This document shows, piece by piece, positions 1 to 12,783 of a stretch of 64,000 nt of DNA. Source of the DNA: Tubiluchus corallicola (lineage: Eukaryota; Priapulida; Priapulimorpha; Priapulimorphida; Tubiluchidae). Both the position numbers and the translations under genes were made by a program. Within the stretch, counting starts at the first letter, position 1. The number at the start of each line of letters is the position of its first letter. The stretch lies in the NCBI GenBank assembly GCA_030141605.1, contig JAQGDQ010000003.1:2499501-2563500 (forward strand), in the 5' to 3' direction. The notes under the pieces are model-generated. The model was not told where the DNA came from. It saw only the letters and a program-made list of their open reading frames with translations, and made no database searches.

Positions 1-146
1 CTCTGGCATTTATTCACCATTAACATCTCTATACGTATTAAAAACCCTTGTTTGAAAATATGTACTTACTTTCATTATGGTTCATGTTTAAATGGTGACT
101 GTTATAAAAAACGATGAGGCGAATAAGAATCGCGTTTTTAAAATTT

Positions 147-456
147 AATTATTATTATTATTATTATTATTATTGTTATTGTTATCGTTACCGTTACCGT
201 TACCGTTACCGTTACCGTTACCGTTACCGTTACCGTTACCGTTACCGTTACCGTTACCGTTACCGTTACCGTTACCGTTACCGTTACCGTTACCGTTACC
301 GTTATCGTTATCGTTATCGTTATCGTTATCGTTATCGTTATCGTTATCGTTATCGTTATCGTTATCGTTATCGTTATCATTATCATTATCATTATCATTA
401 TCATTATCATTATCATTATCATTATCATTATCATTATCATTATCATTATCATTATC

Positions 457-499
<43 letters not shown>

Positions 500-500
500 C
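147..500. repeat. Graded hexamer microsatellite (ATT / GTTACC / GTTATC / ATTATC)
   Basis: An ATT run passes through single GTTATT (175-180) and GTTATC (181-186) units into 19 GTTACC units (187-300), then 13 GTTATC units (301-378), 17 ATTATC units (379-480), and back to ATT (481-499). Each block differs from its neighbour by one base. Long open frames across it (Arg-Tyr, Ser-Leu or Ile-Thr dipeptide runs) are repeat translation and not genes. Confidence 0.95.
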
Positions 501-2697
501 TTTTATTATTAACTATTAACTATTTTAAATAACAGACTACAATTTTATGCATTGTATTACAAAATAGCTACAGAAGCGCACTGTTGAAACCGTTTGGGTT
601 TTTAATAAAGTGGTATTTAAATTAAGCAGTAAGATAAACTGCACTTATGTATCACTGTCATTCAGCTAATGGCACTTAAGATGGTTAGTGGTTATAAAAG
701 GCCTACAATAATTAGCCTGAGAATTATGAAGCTTGTGGATTGGGAAGCATCAGCCAATGTGCAAAGTAGTCAACTCGCTTTGCCATCTCTTGTCAAGGTT
801 ACTAGGCTTCAGGGCGAACCAAAACCCTTCGCCGGTTAAACAAATGAAAATGAATGGCGAGAGGAAAACATCAAAAGCCACTTTATTTTATGGATGTTCG
901 CGTTGCATGTAATAATACATGTATGATTTTATTGTATAAGTATAATGCTGTGTAGACAGTAGACAGCAAGTTGTTATTGGTTAAAGGTGAGTAACTGTAA
1001 GACTAAAAAGACTTGGATTCGTATTGTAAAAACACAGCAAACGACTTCATTCAGAATTTCAGTAACCAAAAATGTTGCTTTCCCGGTGGCATGCAAACAG
1101 GTTGAGCCAGCCACAATTCTGCGTTTTCGAGCATATCCAGAGTTTTTCCCTCGCAATTTCAGCTAGTTTTTAATGGCAATAAAGTCAGCCGTGGTTGTAA
1201 AAGATGGCGTGAAGTTTTCTTCTCCATGAAAATAAGAATTTAAGTTGCTAAATTAAATAATAAGTTTAATTTTAGAACTCGTTTTGATCTAGGAGCACCA
1301 ATAGGTTAGCTTTTACAATACACGTCTAATATATTTATATTTATTTCTACAAGACTTAATAAATATCTTCTTAATTTTAGCGTTAGATCTAATGTACATG
1401 CTTAATGAAAATATCGTGAAAATCAAGGTAAATGCTTTCTTGAACTTGGACTTTATTGATGGGAAACCGTGCGGAGCGCTTGTTAATTTTATGTTAATCA
1501 TTGTAAACGTCTCCGTCTCTTCGGTCTGACTGCAGCTTTCAACAAATTACTTCTGCGTAGAGGACGCTCGCCTGACCTTGGGGTCTAAATTGCATCCATG
1601 GACTCCAAAGTCCGGATCAGAACAAATGACGGTAAGTTATCTTCTGAATTCAAAGCGGTATTTGCATAAACGAAATTAATCACTAGTGCAAGATGGGATC
1701 GACACAAAAACTTAATTCATTACATCATTGCCTTAAAAGCGCTGGCCATTAAGTGCTGCATCAATCTTTATCCGTATTTGCACAACCATCAAAAGAGTTA
1801 AGATTACATGAAATAACTAGCCGTTCAGTGCTTACTAAAAAACACAGATTACTTTCTTCTTTCTTTTTTTATCTTTTTAAAAGTAGAAATTTGCAATAGA
1901 TGCTATAGGGCCTATATATTACAGCCTGCATGTACATTAAGGCAGGATTTAAATGCTAACTGTCTTTTCAGGGCAGCGCCGGCACTAGTCCGGTCTGATC
2001 TGTTAGTGCGAATAATCGAATCATTTTATCAATGTCGGCTCGATTACGGACGGAATACATCAACATTTAAACACAAGCGGGACAAAATTCACCGAGAAAA
2101 AGGCAATTATTTTAAAACGGTTAAAACAAAGTTAGTATAGATCTTAAAAAGCACAGAAAGGGTTAGGTTTTCAATTTCGGCTTAAGATTTTAAGTTATTT
2201 TCTCGAACAGATTTTTCGAGTTTATGAGAGACAGTGTGGTTAATAGTTTCCATTTAAATTAAAAAATTTGAACCAAGTAACAAAGCAGATCTAGATCTAT
2301 ACGTCTGGGTTGAATAATATCCATATGTATCGTGTAACATAGATATGCTTAGTGTCACTTTTCTGAAAAATAATAGTTTTTGGTGCATGTTGTTAATTGT
2401 TGACGTATTAATTAATTCTATAGGTATTATACAGTCATAAATTACATATATTAAGGAAGACAAATAGATGCTTTAACGTTTAACGATAAACGTTTGCAGA
2501 ATTGTCCTCGTGTAGCCTGCTATAAAAATTAAATTGCAGTAAACTTTTGCTTAACATGCACCATTGGTAAAAACTCGAAAAACAAATGTTATATAAATGA
2601 TGATTAATTGTGTCGATCTAAATGAGTTGTTAATATTTATCAGGCACATGTAAGAAGCGTTTGCTCTTTGTCTCTTCCCCACACCGCGCCTCCTTGT
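501..2697. other. No recognised gene; one possible first exon
   Basis: AT-rich sequence without a recognisable gene. The only suggestive item is an ATG at 1598 followed by 11 codons (MDSKVRIRTND) and a consensus donor at 1632 (G|GTAAGT), preceded by a less AT-rich leader. No matching downstream exon could be joined to it. Confidence 0.4.
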
Positions 2698-3086
2698 CAG
2701 GGCCTATTTCAAGGGGGGAAGTGGGGATACTTCCCCGGGGCCTCACCCTCCAGTGGTAACAGCGGTTACCCGCCAAGGTAACATTTTTTGCTTTATGCGA
2801 ACATACTGCCTCCTCTCTCCCTCTCTTGCCGCACGCGCGCCGTTTGCCAGTATTGACAAGTATTAAGGACTGGTCTTGAGAATAAAACCTTTTAATTGTT
2901 CTTTCCTTTAACAACTGTATAACTCCATATTTTCTCTTTGAAAATGCTTCTCCGGCGTTCTAGCAGTTCAAAAAGTTTCTGGGCGCCAACAATGGTGGCG
3001 CCCGCCCCCTGGCGCATCGCCCCACCCCCGATGAGGCCTCACACGCCCCACTTCCCCGGGCCTCGCCTAGGCTGAAGTAGGCCCTG
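2698..3086. mobile_element. hAT-like MITE, copy 1
   Basis: A 389-bp GC-rich block in AT-rich surroundings. It starts CAGGGCCTATTTCA and ends with the near-perfect reverse complement (TGAAGTAGGCCCTG). Flanking octamers CTCCTTGT and CTCGTTAT agree at 6 of 8 positions, consistent with an aged 8-bp target duplication. It is closely similar to the block at 5668-6045, apart from small internal indels (for example near 2755-2775). No transposase frame is present, so it is non-autonomous. CAGGG ends plus an 8-bp duplication are typical of hAT elements. Confidence 0.85.
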
Positions 3087-5667
3087 CTCGTTATTATGTT
3101 ACATTTTATGTGTGTACGTAATTAAATGCACATGTGTTTTCATATGATCACACATATGTATGTATGAATATAATTTAATGTATATTGTATACTTCTTGTT
3201 TGGTTAAAATAAACTTAAACTAAGGACCTTTTTTTACAAAAAAATGGGTTTCGATGGTTACTTTAACTAAACCACTAAATTACTGATCTCTTTATTGAGT
3301 AATTAATTATGGAGCACGTTAAATCTACGTGCTCTCATACTCCTGTTAACGCTTGGAGAATGCTGTAAATTTGCGACCTGACATTAGCATATTAAATCTG
3401 TTCACGACATTACCAGAGCCTGGGCGCACTAATTGCGCACTTGACGCAACAGTAATTAAGTATATTTTATGGGCTGAAAACCTTCAACAGCTTGCCAATG
3501 AACGCGTTAAATATGCAAAACTCAAACAAAAAACGCTTGTGAAAGAGAAATGAGCGCTGGCAAAAGTGTTGACTTCACAATCAACGAGCACATTATTGGA
3601 AACTTGTGCAGTTTATTCAGATTTATCGAGTTTAATTAACTTTTGTGAACAAACTTATTCGAGCAAAAGTAAATAATGTGTTTTAGGTGCACGAGAAACG
3701 GTACTGAAAGCGCAATTAAATCATAGATGTTTGTGAGATTGTGAATTTAGCGCAAATAAACACAATGACTGGATTCACGCAAGACATTAGATTCTAGAAA
3801 ATCTACCACTAGTATATATGCTGCTGCAGGGCAAGGCTAAGTGAATAGCAATTTTATTATGACATCGCCAAGTAACAAAAAATAATACTATAACAGTGTA
3901 ACAATTGCCATCACACTAATTAGGTGACTCATAAATTATAATAATCGTATTAATAATAATAAATGTGTCATGGTACCGCATAAATTGTTGCTTGCCTTTT
4001 AATCATAAGCACAGCTTATGGACTATGATAATGCAATTATTAATAGCAAAGCCCACCTGCAGATTCAGTGGCTCAGCTTAGAAGATTATCCTTGGTACAG
4101 TTGGTACTGGGCTAGGTCTGGTCTCGCCAGTACCATTTACTGATCGTCAGTTTGCACCAGTTTAGTTTACAGCGTGTCAAACTGATAGTACAAAAACTAC
4201 TGATGGCTTTTATGAATTAATGAATGAATAAATTACTAGATGAATGCGTAATTCGACAATGAATGAATGAGCAACGGACAAATAAATAGACGGACAAACG
4301 GTAGAGCTAACTGATCAATTAAATAAGTGAATACCAGGCAATCGGGCTTTTCAAATGGTCTGACAATTGATCAACCGATTAGCCAAAATCTACCAAGGTA
4401 AACACTGCCGCTCGACACGAGTCAGTTCGCTAGATAGCCATTCGAAGATCGCCGATCCATCAATCAGTCGGTTATTCTGGTTAGCGAGTCAGTCTGTCTT
4501 ACAGTATTAACGTACACAACTCAATTTTGATCAGAACTGCAGACCATTCAGCGTTTTAGATTTTGAATTTACCAGCAGCATATTGATTGAGTTTAGGAAA
4601 TGGGTAACCAACTGTTTTACTTCAAGCGAAATAATAAGTCAAGTAATGTATTAATGATTGAAAAATCTGTGAACGCGACAAAGCGACAAGTCTCTGACTT
4701 TGCCTAAGCAAGTTTTAAATTTGGAAACATGAAAAAACGTTGACTGTCTAATTAGAACAAGAATATTTCCCCGAAATAAAATTAAGCGAAAAATAAACGA
4801 TTGTACAAAAAATTTTGAAGACACATTGCACCTAGTAATTTTACATATTGCAGTTTTATGAGCTACGAAAAACCTACAAATAAACAAAATGATCTCATTA
4901 TCAACATTGTGATTATTGTTGTTTACCTTCCTTTGATTTATGAGCGTCCAACAAACAAATCTGTAGGCCACGTGATCTTCTTTACACCAAGCACATAGTA
5001 AGGTAGCTGTTTACGCATTCTTGCCTAGATTTTGTTAAATGGTTTCATCGTAAATCTTAGATTTAATTAACACTAAGCAACAGAGTGAGAAGACTTGAGT
5101 AGACCATTGCCATTAAAGATTTATCACACTAATGCTGAAAGATTACAGGCGTGGTAGGTTTAACTTTTTTTTTTCAAATTCATTCAGGTTGACAGCTTGA
5201 AACTTCCGAGCACTAACTGAAAAAAATGTAAACAGTATTTAATAAGTCACTCAGCCAGCCACCGAAAGTTTAGTCAATTAAAATCATTAGCTTAGTCAAT
5301 TAAAAAGCTAGCTAGCCAACCAACAACCTAATAACCTGCCCACCTGGTGATCAACAAATTAAGCATGCCAGACAACCAACCAACCATTCATCTGGTCACA
5401 TGAGTAATCATTTTTTGACATTAGAACCAAGTCAACCAATAGACTGATCCTTGTTTTGCATACAGTCCAGCTGCTTGAGCAATGATCGATTACATCAGCT
5501 TGTAATCACTCGAGGACCTCGGTTTGCATGAGATAGAACTTACTGACCCGGCAAATTAGACCACAATAAAACCAAACTCATGAATTATTGAGGTGGCTGA
5601 AATTTCTGCCAAGAAATGTCTCTCTGTACATTGAGGGAGTTAGTACATGTATATAAACTGCGACGTA
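3087..5667. other. No recognised gene; tetranucleotide-rich sequence
   Basis: A 66-codon frame without ATG (3353-3553, plus) has a reasonably protein-like composition but matches nothing I know and has no convincing splice partners. About 4200-4300 and 5280-5400 are enriched in degenerate GAAT, GGAC and CAAC tetranucleotides. Nothing else is supported. Confidence 0.4.
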
Positions 5668-6045
5668 CAGGGCCTATTTCAGGGGGGGGGGGAAGTGGGG
5701 ATACTTCCCCGGGGCCTCACCCTCCAGGGGGCCTCGCGCCAAGGTAACATTTTTTTGCTTTATGCGAACATACTGCCTCCTCTCTTGCCACACGCGCGCC
5801 GTTTGCCAGTATTGACAAGTATTAAGGACTGGTCTTGAGAATAAAACCTTTCAACTGTTCTTTCATTTAACAACTGTATAACTCCATATTTTCTCTTCGA
5901 AAATGCTTCTCCGGCGTTCTAGCAGTTCAAAAATTTTCTGGGCGCCTACCATGGTGGCGCCCGCCCCCCGGCGCATTGCCACACCCCCGATGGGGCCTCA
6001 CACGCCCCACTTCCCCGGGCCTCGCCTAGGCTGAAATAGGCCCTG
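5668..6045. mobile_element. hAT-like MITE, copy 2, with perfect 8-bp target duplication
   Basis: A 378-bp copy of the element at 2698-3086. Its ends CAGGGCCTATTTCA and TGAAATAGGCCCTG are perfect 14-bp inverted repeats. It is flanked on both sides by GCGACGTA (5660-5667 and 6046-6053), a perfect 8-bp target-site duplication, which fixes the boundaries and supports hAT-type insertion. No coding capacity. Confidence 0.93.
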
Positions 6046-6053
6046 GCGACGTA

Positions 6054-9000
6054 TAATATTTATATATGATACTAAACAGAGTTATAACAATAGTACAAAG
6101 CAATGCGCTGAAACGTGAACCAAGGCGGCTTCAGATTAGACACCATGCTTTTACCAGGACCTGCGACCTGCTGCGTTGCTATCTAATGCCTCTCCCGAAA
6201 TAAAAAAGCCATGTGGCGTTTTTTTAAACGAAAGCTGGCAAAGAAATTCATTAGATCAACAATAACAAAGAAGTCTACACTTTCCAATAGCACAGGACAT
6301 ACTAATTTCCTGCATAATTTTACACGGCAATATTACAATATCGGCCAAGCATTCTATTGAAACCAGACCACGCCAGCATTCCTTACAGCTTACTTGCATT
6401 TGGCTTTTCATCTTTCTGAGTAATTGTATGTCGTTTTCGTTAAAAATATGAAGTTACTCCAAAAGCCTTGACACCAAAAGCATGTTTTAACTGCAACAAT
6501 TACAATTACAGGAATGGCATTAACAGTAGATACAAAGGACCTCTATGCCAAAGAAGTCCAGGAAGCCAATTAACCTATTCCGCAACCAGTGAACCGCTGA
6601 CGCATCACCTGATAGACGGCAGTACTGCGCTCCACATCATTCATAATTATACTGGTTTTTGTGGTTTTCTCTTTTTACATTCAAGTTTAATGCGTTTCTG
6701 TATGTGCTCAGGATTCTGTTATGCCTTCCAAAATGAGATGCTAACAGCTGAAATAGAACATTAATGATCTGAGCTGTTTGACCAGGTATTTACTCTTTCC
6801 AGCACCTGGTTAAAGGGAAATTCCTACAGAGTAACACTGTCCGTCTAATTGCCAGCACTAGAGTTACGCCAGCTCAACAATTACAAATCAATATTGCTTA
6901 TAAATATTTGAGTATAGGTAGCAAAGTGCCGGAATACGCCACATACAGAGAGCAAGCTGAGTCGGCGTGATTGATGTCCATATAAGGGCCCAGTTTAATG
7001 TGTTGCATGAATGAAGCGAATATGTGTACATTGAAGAAATAATACGCCAGAGTATATAAATGAAAATTACAGGGTAGGTCTACGTAAAACATTAAGATAT
7101 GAGACGGCTTCGCTTTTTAGTAGTATATCGACCAGGGCAATTAAAATCGCAGTAGGCAAATTGTTATTGTAATAGAATTTTTTCTGCTATACGAATGTTC
7201 ATTATTTCAGTAATTATTTTAATATGCAGTAATACTGGGTTTATTGCGTCGGCTCGTTCAGTTACTTTGTTTGTTGGTTTAAGTACTTTCCTCAAGATTT
7301 CTATTGTACCCTAAGGTTTTAATTAGACGCTGATCGCTTTGAAAGAAGACAAAAACACCGAAAAGATAAATTCTTGACGCACAGCACTTTCAAACAAAAT
7401 ATATAAATAGTTTTCATTTCATATTTGAGTCATTTAAGTAAAAAAAATATTGTGTGGCTAATCAGGAAGATAAGAAAATTTGGCAAAGCTAGCAATTAAC
7501 AGCAAGCAAGAGCGCACATTAACACTGCTTACCTGTCATTTTCTATCAAGTTTATAATTAATAGTCTGAGTCTAGGTGTCAGTTTTGTTAAAGGCACTTG
7601 CCTACATAGTGTATGTATTTATATGCAGTATGCAAACATGTGTTTATATGTGCAGAGCCTAACATTAGAATTCACATTCCATGAGACAGTAATGTGCCTG
7701 TGTCCACAGTATAAATTAAACAGGCTGCATACATACTAGGCTGCAAAAAATACCTATGAATTTTGGAAAAGTACTGTAGCTAATTAGAGAGAAGGAAATA
7801 ATATGTTACGCAGACGTCGCTAAGGCAAACTTTATTACATCAACATCGGCAAAAACAATGCTATCACATCATTTTAATACGCTAACCTGCGGTACTCACT
7901 AACTGCCTACACAGTAAAGAGACACTGCTACCCCATCTTTGAAACACTAACGTTTTGACCTTGACAAAATCGTCGAGTGTAGCAATTTTTAATGAATTTC
8001 AATCTTGCTAAGAAAGTTGATATGGTTGTCGTGTCAGCTTCATGCTGCGTTGTGTCGACATCTGTAGCCTGTATAGATAAACTTAGTAGAGAAGAGAATA
8101 AAAATGATTTATCCTATCATCTCGGAAAAAGGAACGAGCAATTTAGCCTTGAGGCTTTGCCCAAATAGGTCTAACAGCTTCACATTAATTAGAATACTGT
8201 ATGTGAAAGAAATATATTGAAGTATCCAACTATTAGGGAAATGATTTCTATATTTTTATAAAGTCAATAAGTTGTCAATAACACCAAGAATCAAATTGAT
8301 TGATCACTCAATCTTTCTTAACTAGTTACTGTCATTTAGCTTACACCATAATCAGTAAATGAAAAAAGGAGGATGAGTTAAACTTTAAAGGCTGGGTGCA
8401 GTGGCAAATATATCCACTAAAGTGAATTTACGGTGGCCAATAGCAAGAATAAGCAATCCTATTTACATTATGTTGAAAAGAAACAATGTTCATTTCATCA
8501 AGGATTACCAACAAAGTAATACCAGAATTACATTTCACTTGTATGTAAAAATAACCAACAATTATTATGACAGTCAATAATTTAAATTGTAAAAATTGCT
8601 GAATTTTTAACCAAACAACAATGAACTTTAACTATTACAACAGTTAATCACTTAAGCTAACAACCACCCACCTCCAAATATCTTAGAGAACTCATTTAGT
8701 ACAAAAATGGTGTGTGAAACACAAATGTCAAAATTCCAAGCACTTGCAGAAATAAAACATTATAACTTTGTTTTTACGCTTACTCGCAATACTTCGTTAA
8801 TATTAGATCTACCTGTATAATACTTATTCACAATGCTAAAAATTTTAATTCTGACAATGATCCCTGCACATATGTTTAGGCTAAAATTTGTTCTTGACGG
8901 CTAAAAACAATCTAATACACTATAGGGAACTACACTACATGTCACACCATTTTACGTCTCAAAAATATTATAACACGTCAAAAACATATTAAAAACATCA

Positions 9001-10192
9001 TATTTATTTGTACAATGACATTACTGAAAAGAAAGTGATGGCAATCAATGCATCAGATATTTTATACAAATGTCTTTCCAATTTACTGTATTGTAGAAAT
9101 TTTATGTTAATTATTTCATTGCTGATTTTTACCATTGTTCCATTACTCAACTTTTGTTGCACAAGGCCCTTTTGCAGTTTCCAATAATACATGTGTTTTA
9201 TGCCTTATTAGAGGGCCTTAATAGTCATAATTAATGCTTATCTAAATTTTTTTAAATACTTATATGGCAATAACAACTGTATATTTATAAAACACAACAT
9301 TTAAGAGATGACTTGACTGAAATAAAATAAAATGAGATAAAATAACCTACATTAAACAAAACAGTTATAACAACAGTAGTGCACAATGTTAAAAATGAAG
9401 CATGCCATGAAATTTAGCACACACAATAACATGCAAAGAAGTAAATTCATGGTTTTTGACGCCATAAATGCTTATTTATGGAAAATTCCCTGCTCGTTAT
9501 TTACACATATAAACTTTTCTAACAGACATCAATGATATAATGTGAAAAGTTTAAATGATACAGGTATACTTCTTGTTTTACAACTGGACGAAACAGATGA
9601 AAACCCTTTTCATCACTAGAAAGTCAAAACATATCCTACTAAGCTAACTCAGAAATTTATATGAAATCTGAACAAACCAAAACAATATAACATGCAATTT
9701 ATAATCATAGAAGTAGTCTTTAAGAAGTCTGCAGACTCTATATTAAAATGTTTTAATTTAACGTAGAATAATTATGTTCGATAATTATGTTCGGCAGCAC
9801 AAATCAATATTTCTTTCAAGGCCATGTTATTGTTCTGCGATTTTTAGATGATCCTCCATCATGTTTATAGAATTCCTGAAATTATTAAAATTATTTTAAT
9901 TTCACTTTTAAAATGATGTGCATTGCACCACTAAAAAATAGAAAAATGTTTGCTAAAAAATCAATGTCAGTGTTCTGCAGCTCTATTATGATGCCTAGGA
10001 ATGTTGGAACCTTCTCCTACCAGATGTAAAATCAAAAGCAGCCCTATCAGATGAGATGTGGTGGGCATATGATGGGAGAAACACATTTTATTATGACTGC
10101 TCTAATATGATCAAGAGAATCATCCAAGAACTAAGAAAATTGATTAAGCAGTACATGCAAAAAGGTGTTAAATGCAAGAAATACTAGTGCAG
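6054..10192. other. No recognised gene
   Basis: Very AT-rich intergenic sequence. The few frames of 60-100 codons show no known motif and no supported splice structure. The part just below 10.19 kb probably holds the 3' UTR of the minus-strand Ashwin gene; a TTTATT (AATAAA on the minus strand) lies near 10.09 kb. Confidence 0.5.
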
Positions 10193-12768
10193 TTAATTAA
10201 TGCATACTTCTTTCCGTTTTGTTCCCCTTTCTCTGTCAGAGTACCTGGAGTCATAACCATGCCTGTGGTGGTCATCTATTTCTCTATACATAATTCTAGC
10301 ATGTTTGCTGTTCTGTTCTCGGGCGGAATCAGTGCTGTGTCGTTTGCTGTCATATCTATCAGAACAATCCCGAGAAGTGGAGCTACTTAATGTAATTTTC
10401 CTCTCATACCTGCCATCATGACTCGCACTCGAATGCTTATACGACTGTCTCTTATCATGACTCTCAGCTGAACGTTTGTATGATTGTCTGTTGTCGTAAC
10501 TGTCATTTGAGTGTTTGTGTGAATATCTCGCATCATTGCCGCTTCCAAGTTTTATCACCTTCCGATCATAGTTGATCGTAGATGGAGGAGGTTTGAGTCG
10601 ATCTTCTGCAGTTGAGGAGGAATGGGAAGACCTGGGATAATTCACACCACTCGATTTTTTGGCATTATTGCCTAGCATCCTGTTTTAAAGAAAACACTTG
10701 ATGATAAAAATACAATAAACTGTAATTTAATAACTTTGGTGCCAAAAAAGGTTTCACAAGTTATAAACTGTAGAAATGTGGTGTATTTAAAAAAAAACTT
10801 TTAGATTTTATTGCTGACTTGGAAAAATTGGAAAGTTGATAGTATCAACAACATGTACAAAATTTTAGCCAAGTATGTTACAAGTGAGTAAGAACAAACT
10901 TCAAAAACATACTTTTCTTTCCACTCATCCTTTTCATCCACAATGTTTTTTTTCCAACGCAAGTTGACTTTCTTCTGAAGTCTGCGCAATTTCAATCCAA
11001 TACGATTTTTTCTATTTAAAATACAATAAATGAAAAACATTTAAATGCTCTTTCAAATCAGTGTATAAACGATATAACCAAAGTATTTTATATTACTTTG
11101 GTTAGTTATATATAAAAAATTGCTGTTTTGTACGTGCGATTTATACATTTATGTATTATGCAATATCCAAATCATTATATCATTTTAACAGAGCCGTTAA
11201 TACATGTATTATCCTATTTTGACACAAAATTTGACAGTAGAAATGCATTGCAGACATCTCTTTTTAACTCTTTAAAAAGTGCTATATACATTTTTAGACA
11301 GCTGGGAAAACCTTTCTCACATTTTTTTTATTGCACAAATAAGTTCCCCATTGGATCACTTTGTAGCTTCAATTCAAAATATTGTTCATAATATGTATAA
11401 ATTTTGTTACTGTATAATTTTATTTAAACTCAGTTGTCATTTGTCAAGGGCTTGCCCATACCACAGATTAACTTTAAGTCTTAAAATGAAAATTCCCAAC
11501 TTTAGTAGCTGCATTACTCAACAGCTTTGTGTAGGTCTGTGTTCCCAGTTTGTGTAATCTAGCACCACAAATGGACGATTTTATTCCGGGTAAAGAGAGG
11601 GAATATTCTATGCTGATTTTCCCTGGAGATAGCAGTTGGTGGAAAATTGAAAAAAATATTTCAAAACAGGGAGAAGGAATGATACCATTAAATTAACCTA
11701 ATTAATATTTCTGGCTAAATTTCATGAAAACTACATTTAGCCTAAAAGCAGCAATGATGAGAAAACAGAAAATTGAAATACGCTGCAATAACAAGACAAT
11801 AAAGCTTAAGATACCAGCGACGTTACGCTAAAACTTTTGCATGCTATAGCTCGTTACTAAAATTTTTTTCATCTATCGTATATATTGCATTGAAGTAAGT
11901 GTGGACACGTAATTATGATTTGAGCTTAACAAAAAATGCCTTCAGCATTGCTTTAATATATGCAAGTGTTTCTTCAGATATTTTCAAATGGCCGGCTATG
12001 TGCTACCTTTTTGAAATTTTTTTGATGCACCCACCATTCTACTAAGCCTAGACAGCTAGCAAGACAATTCTGCTAATAATTAAAGTACACAGTTAAACAA
12101 AATTAGATCAAATTATGACCTAATATAATTTATGTCTAACTTAAAGTCAGTCATGATCGACAAAAAAGGTTCAGAAAGTTAGGAGCCTTTACGAGTAACC
12201 TACGTGATAAAAGCCTTTACGAGTAACCTATGTGATACCAAATTTTTGTAGTATGACCTGTGATGCCCAAACTAGTGCATTCATAGTACTGTTTCCGGAT
12301 GTGAAGAACAGTGCCTACAAAAGTGCTGACAATGCGTTCGACCCATTGTTACTATGCTTTTGTTTGGGTAACTTTATCTGCTTAGCACAGAAAAATCAAA
12401 TACCAAATGTTAAACAAACCTTAATTCAGACCAGAAACCACAAGCTCTGGCACAGAAAGTCAGTAGTCATACAAGCAAGAGTTATTTCAGCTGTATAAGT
12501 ACAAGTTTTAAATGAACTTATGCATAGATTTACCTGTATTGTCGCTGTGGAAATGGTAAGACGACCCTGTTGTACAGATCAACTAAGGCTTGTTTTTGCA
12601 CGAGGTTTAAATTAATTCGTTGACAACCCCTCTGAAAAATACAGTGAAATGAACTTATGCATATATTTACCTGTATTGTCGTTGTGGAAATGGTAAGACA
12701 ACCCTGATGTACAGATTAACTAAGGCTTGTTTTTGCATGAGTCTTAAATTAATTCGATGACAACACTT
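10193..12768 (-). CDS. Ashwin homologue (C2orf49 family), 5' end not found
   Basis: Coding exons in transcript order: either of two alternative exons (12671-12768 or 12534-12631), then 10913-11011, then 10193-10679 with the stop at 10193. Phases join without a gap (98, 99 and 487 nt). Recognition rests on two Ashwin signatures: the block reading LVDLYNRVVLPFPQRQYR followed across the splice by KNRIGLKLRR, equivalent to vertebrate LTDLY..PLPQRDLPKNRWG; and DRLKPPP in the last exon. The C-terminal part is rich in Ser, Arg, His, Tyr and Lys repeats resembling SR-like low-complexity sequence and ends KRKEVCIN. Ashwin is a nuclear protein linked in vertebrates to embryonic cell survival and to the tRNA-splicing ligase complex. 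The N-terminal exon with the expected HPELLS-like motif was not located. Divergent to NSUN4. Confidence 0.82.
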
Positions 12769-12783
12769 CTGAAAAATGCAGTG
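12510..12783 (-). repeat. 137-bp tandem duplication containing an Ashwin exon
   Basis: Two head-to-tail 137-bp units (12510-12646 and 12647-12783). Each contains a complete 98-nt exon with acceptor (TTTTTCAG or ATTTTTCAG type) and GTAAAT donor. The exons differ at 10 of 98 bases (7 residues); both frames are open. Only 39 nt separate them, and 98 is not a multiple of three, so including both would break the frame. Confidence 0.9.

Noticed and set aside
114-532. Long frames with Arg-Tyr, Ile-Thr, Ser-Leu repeats
   Set aside because: Translation of the hexamer microsatellite in several frames and both strands.
3353-3553. 66-codon plus-strand frame
   Set aside because: It lacks an ATG, has only a phase-0 acceptor-like border that cannot join the exon ending at 1631, and matches no family I know.
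2630-5838. Frames at 2630-2914 (minus) and 5647-5838 (plus)
   Set aside because: They lie across the GC-rich MITE copies and have no known motif.
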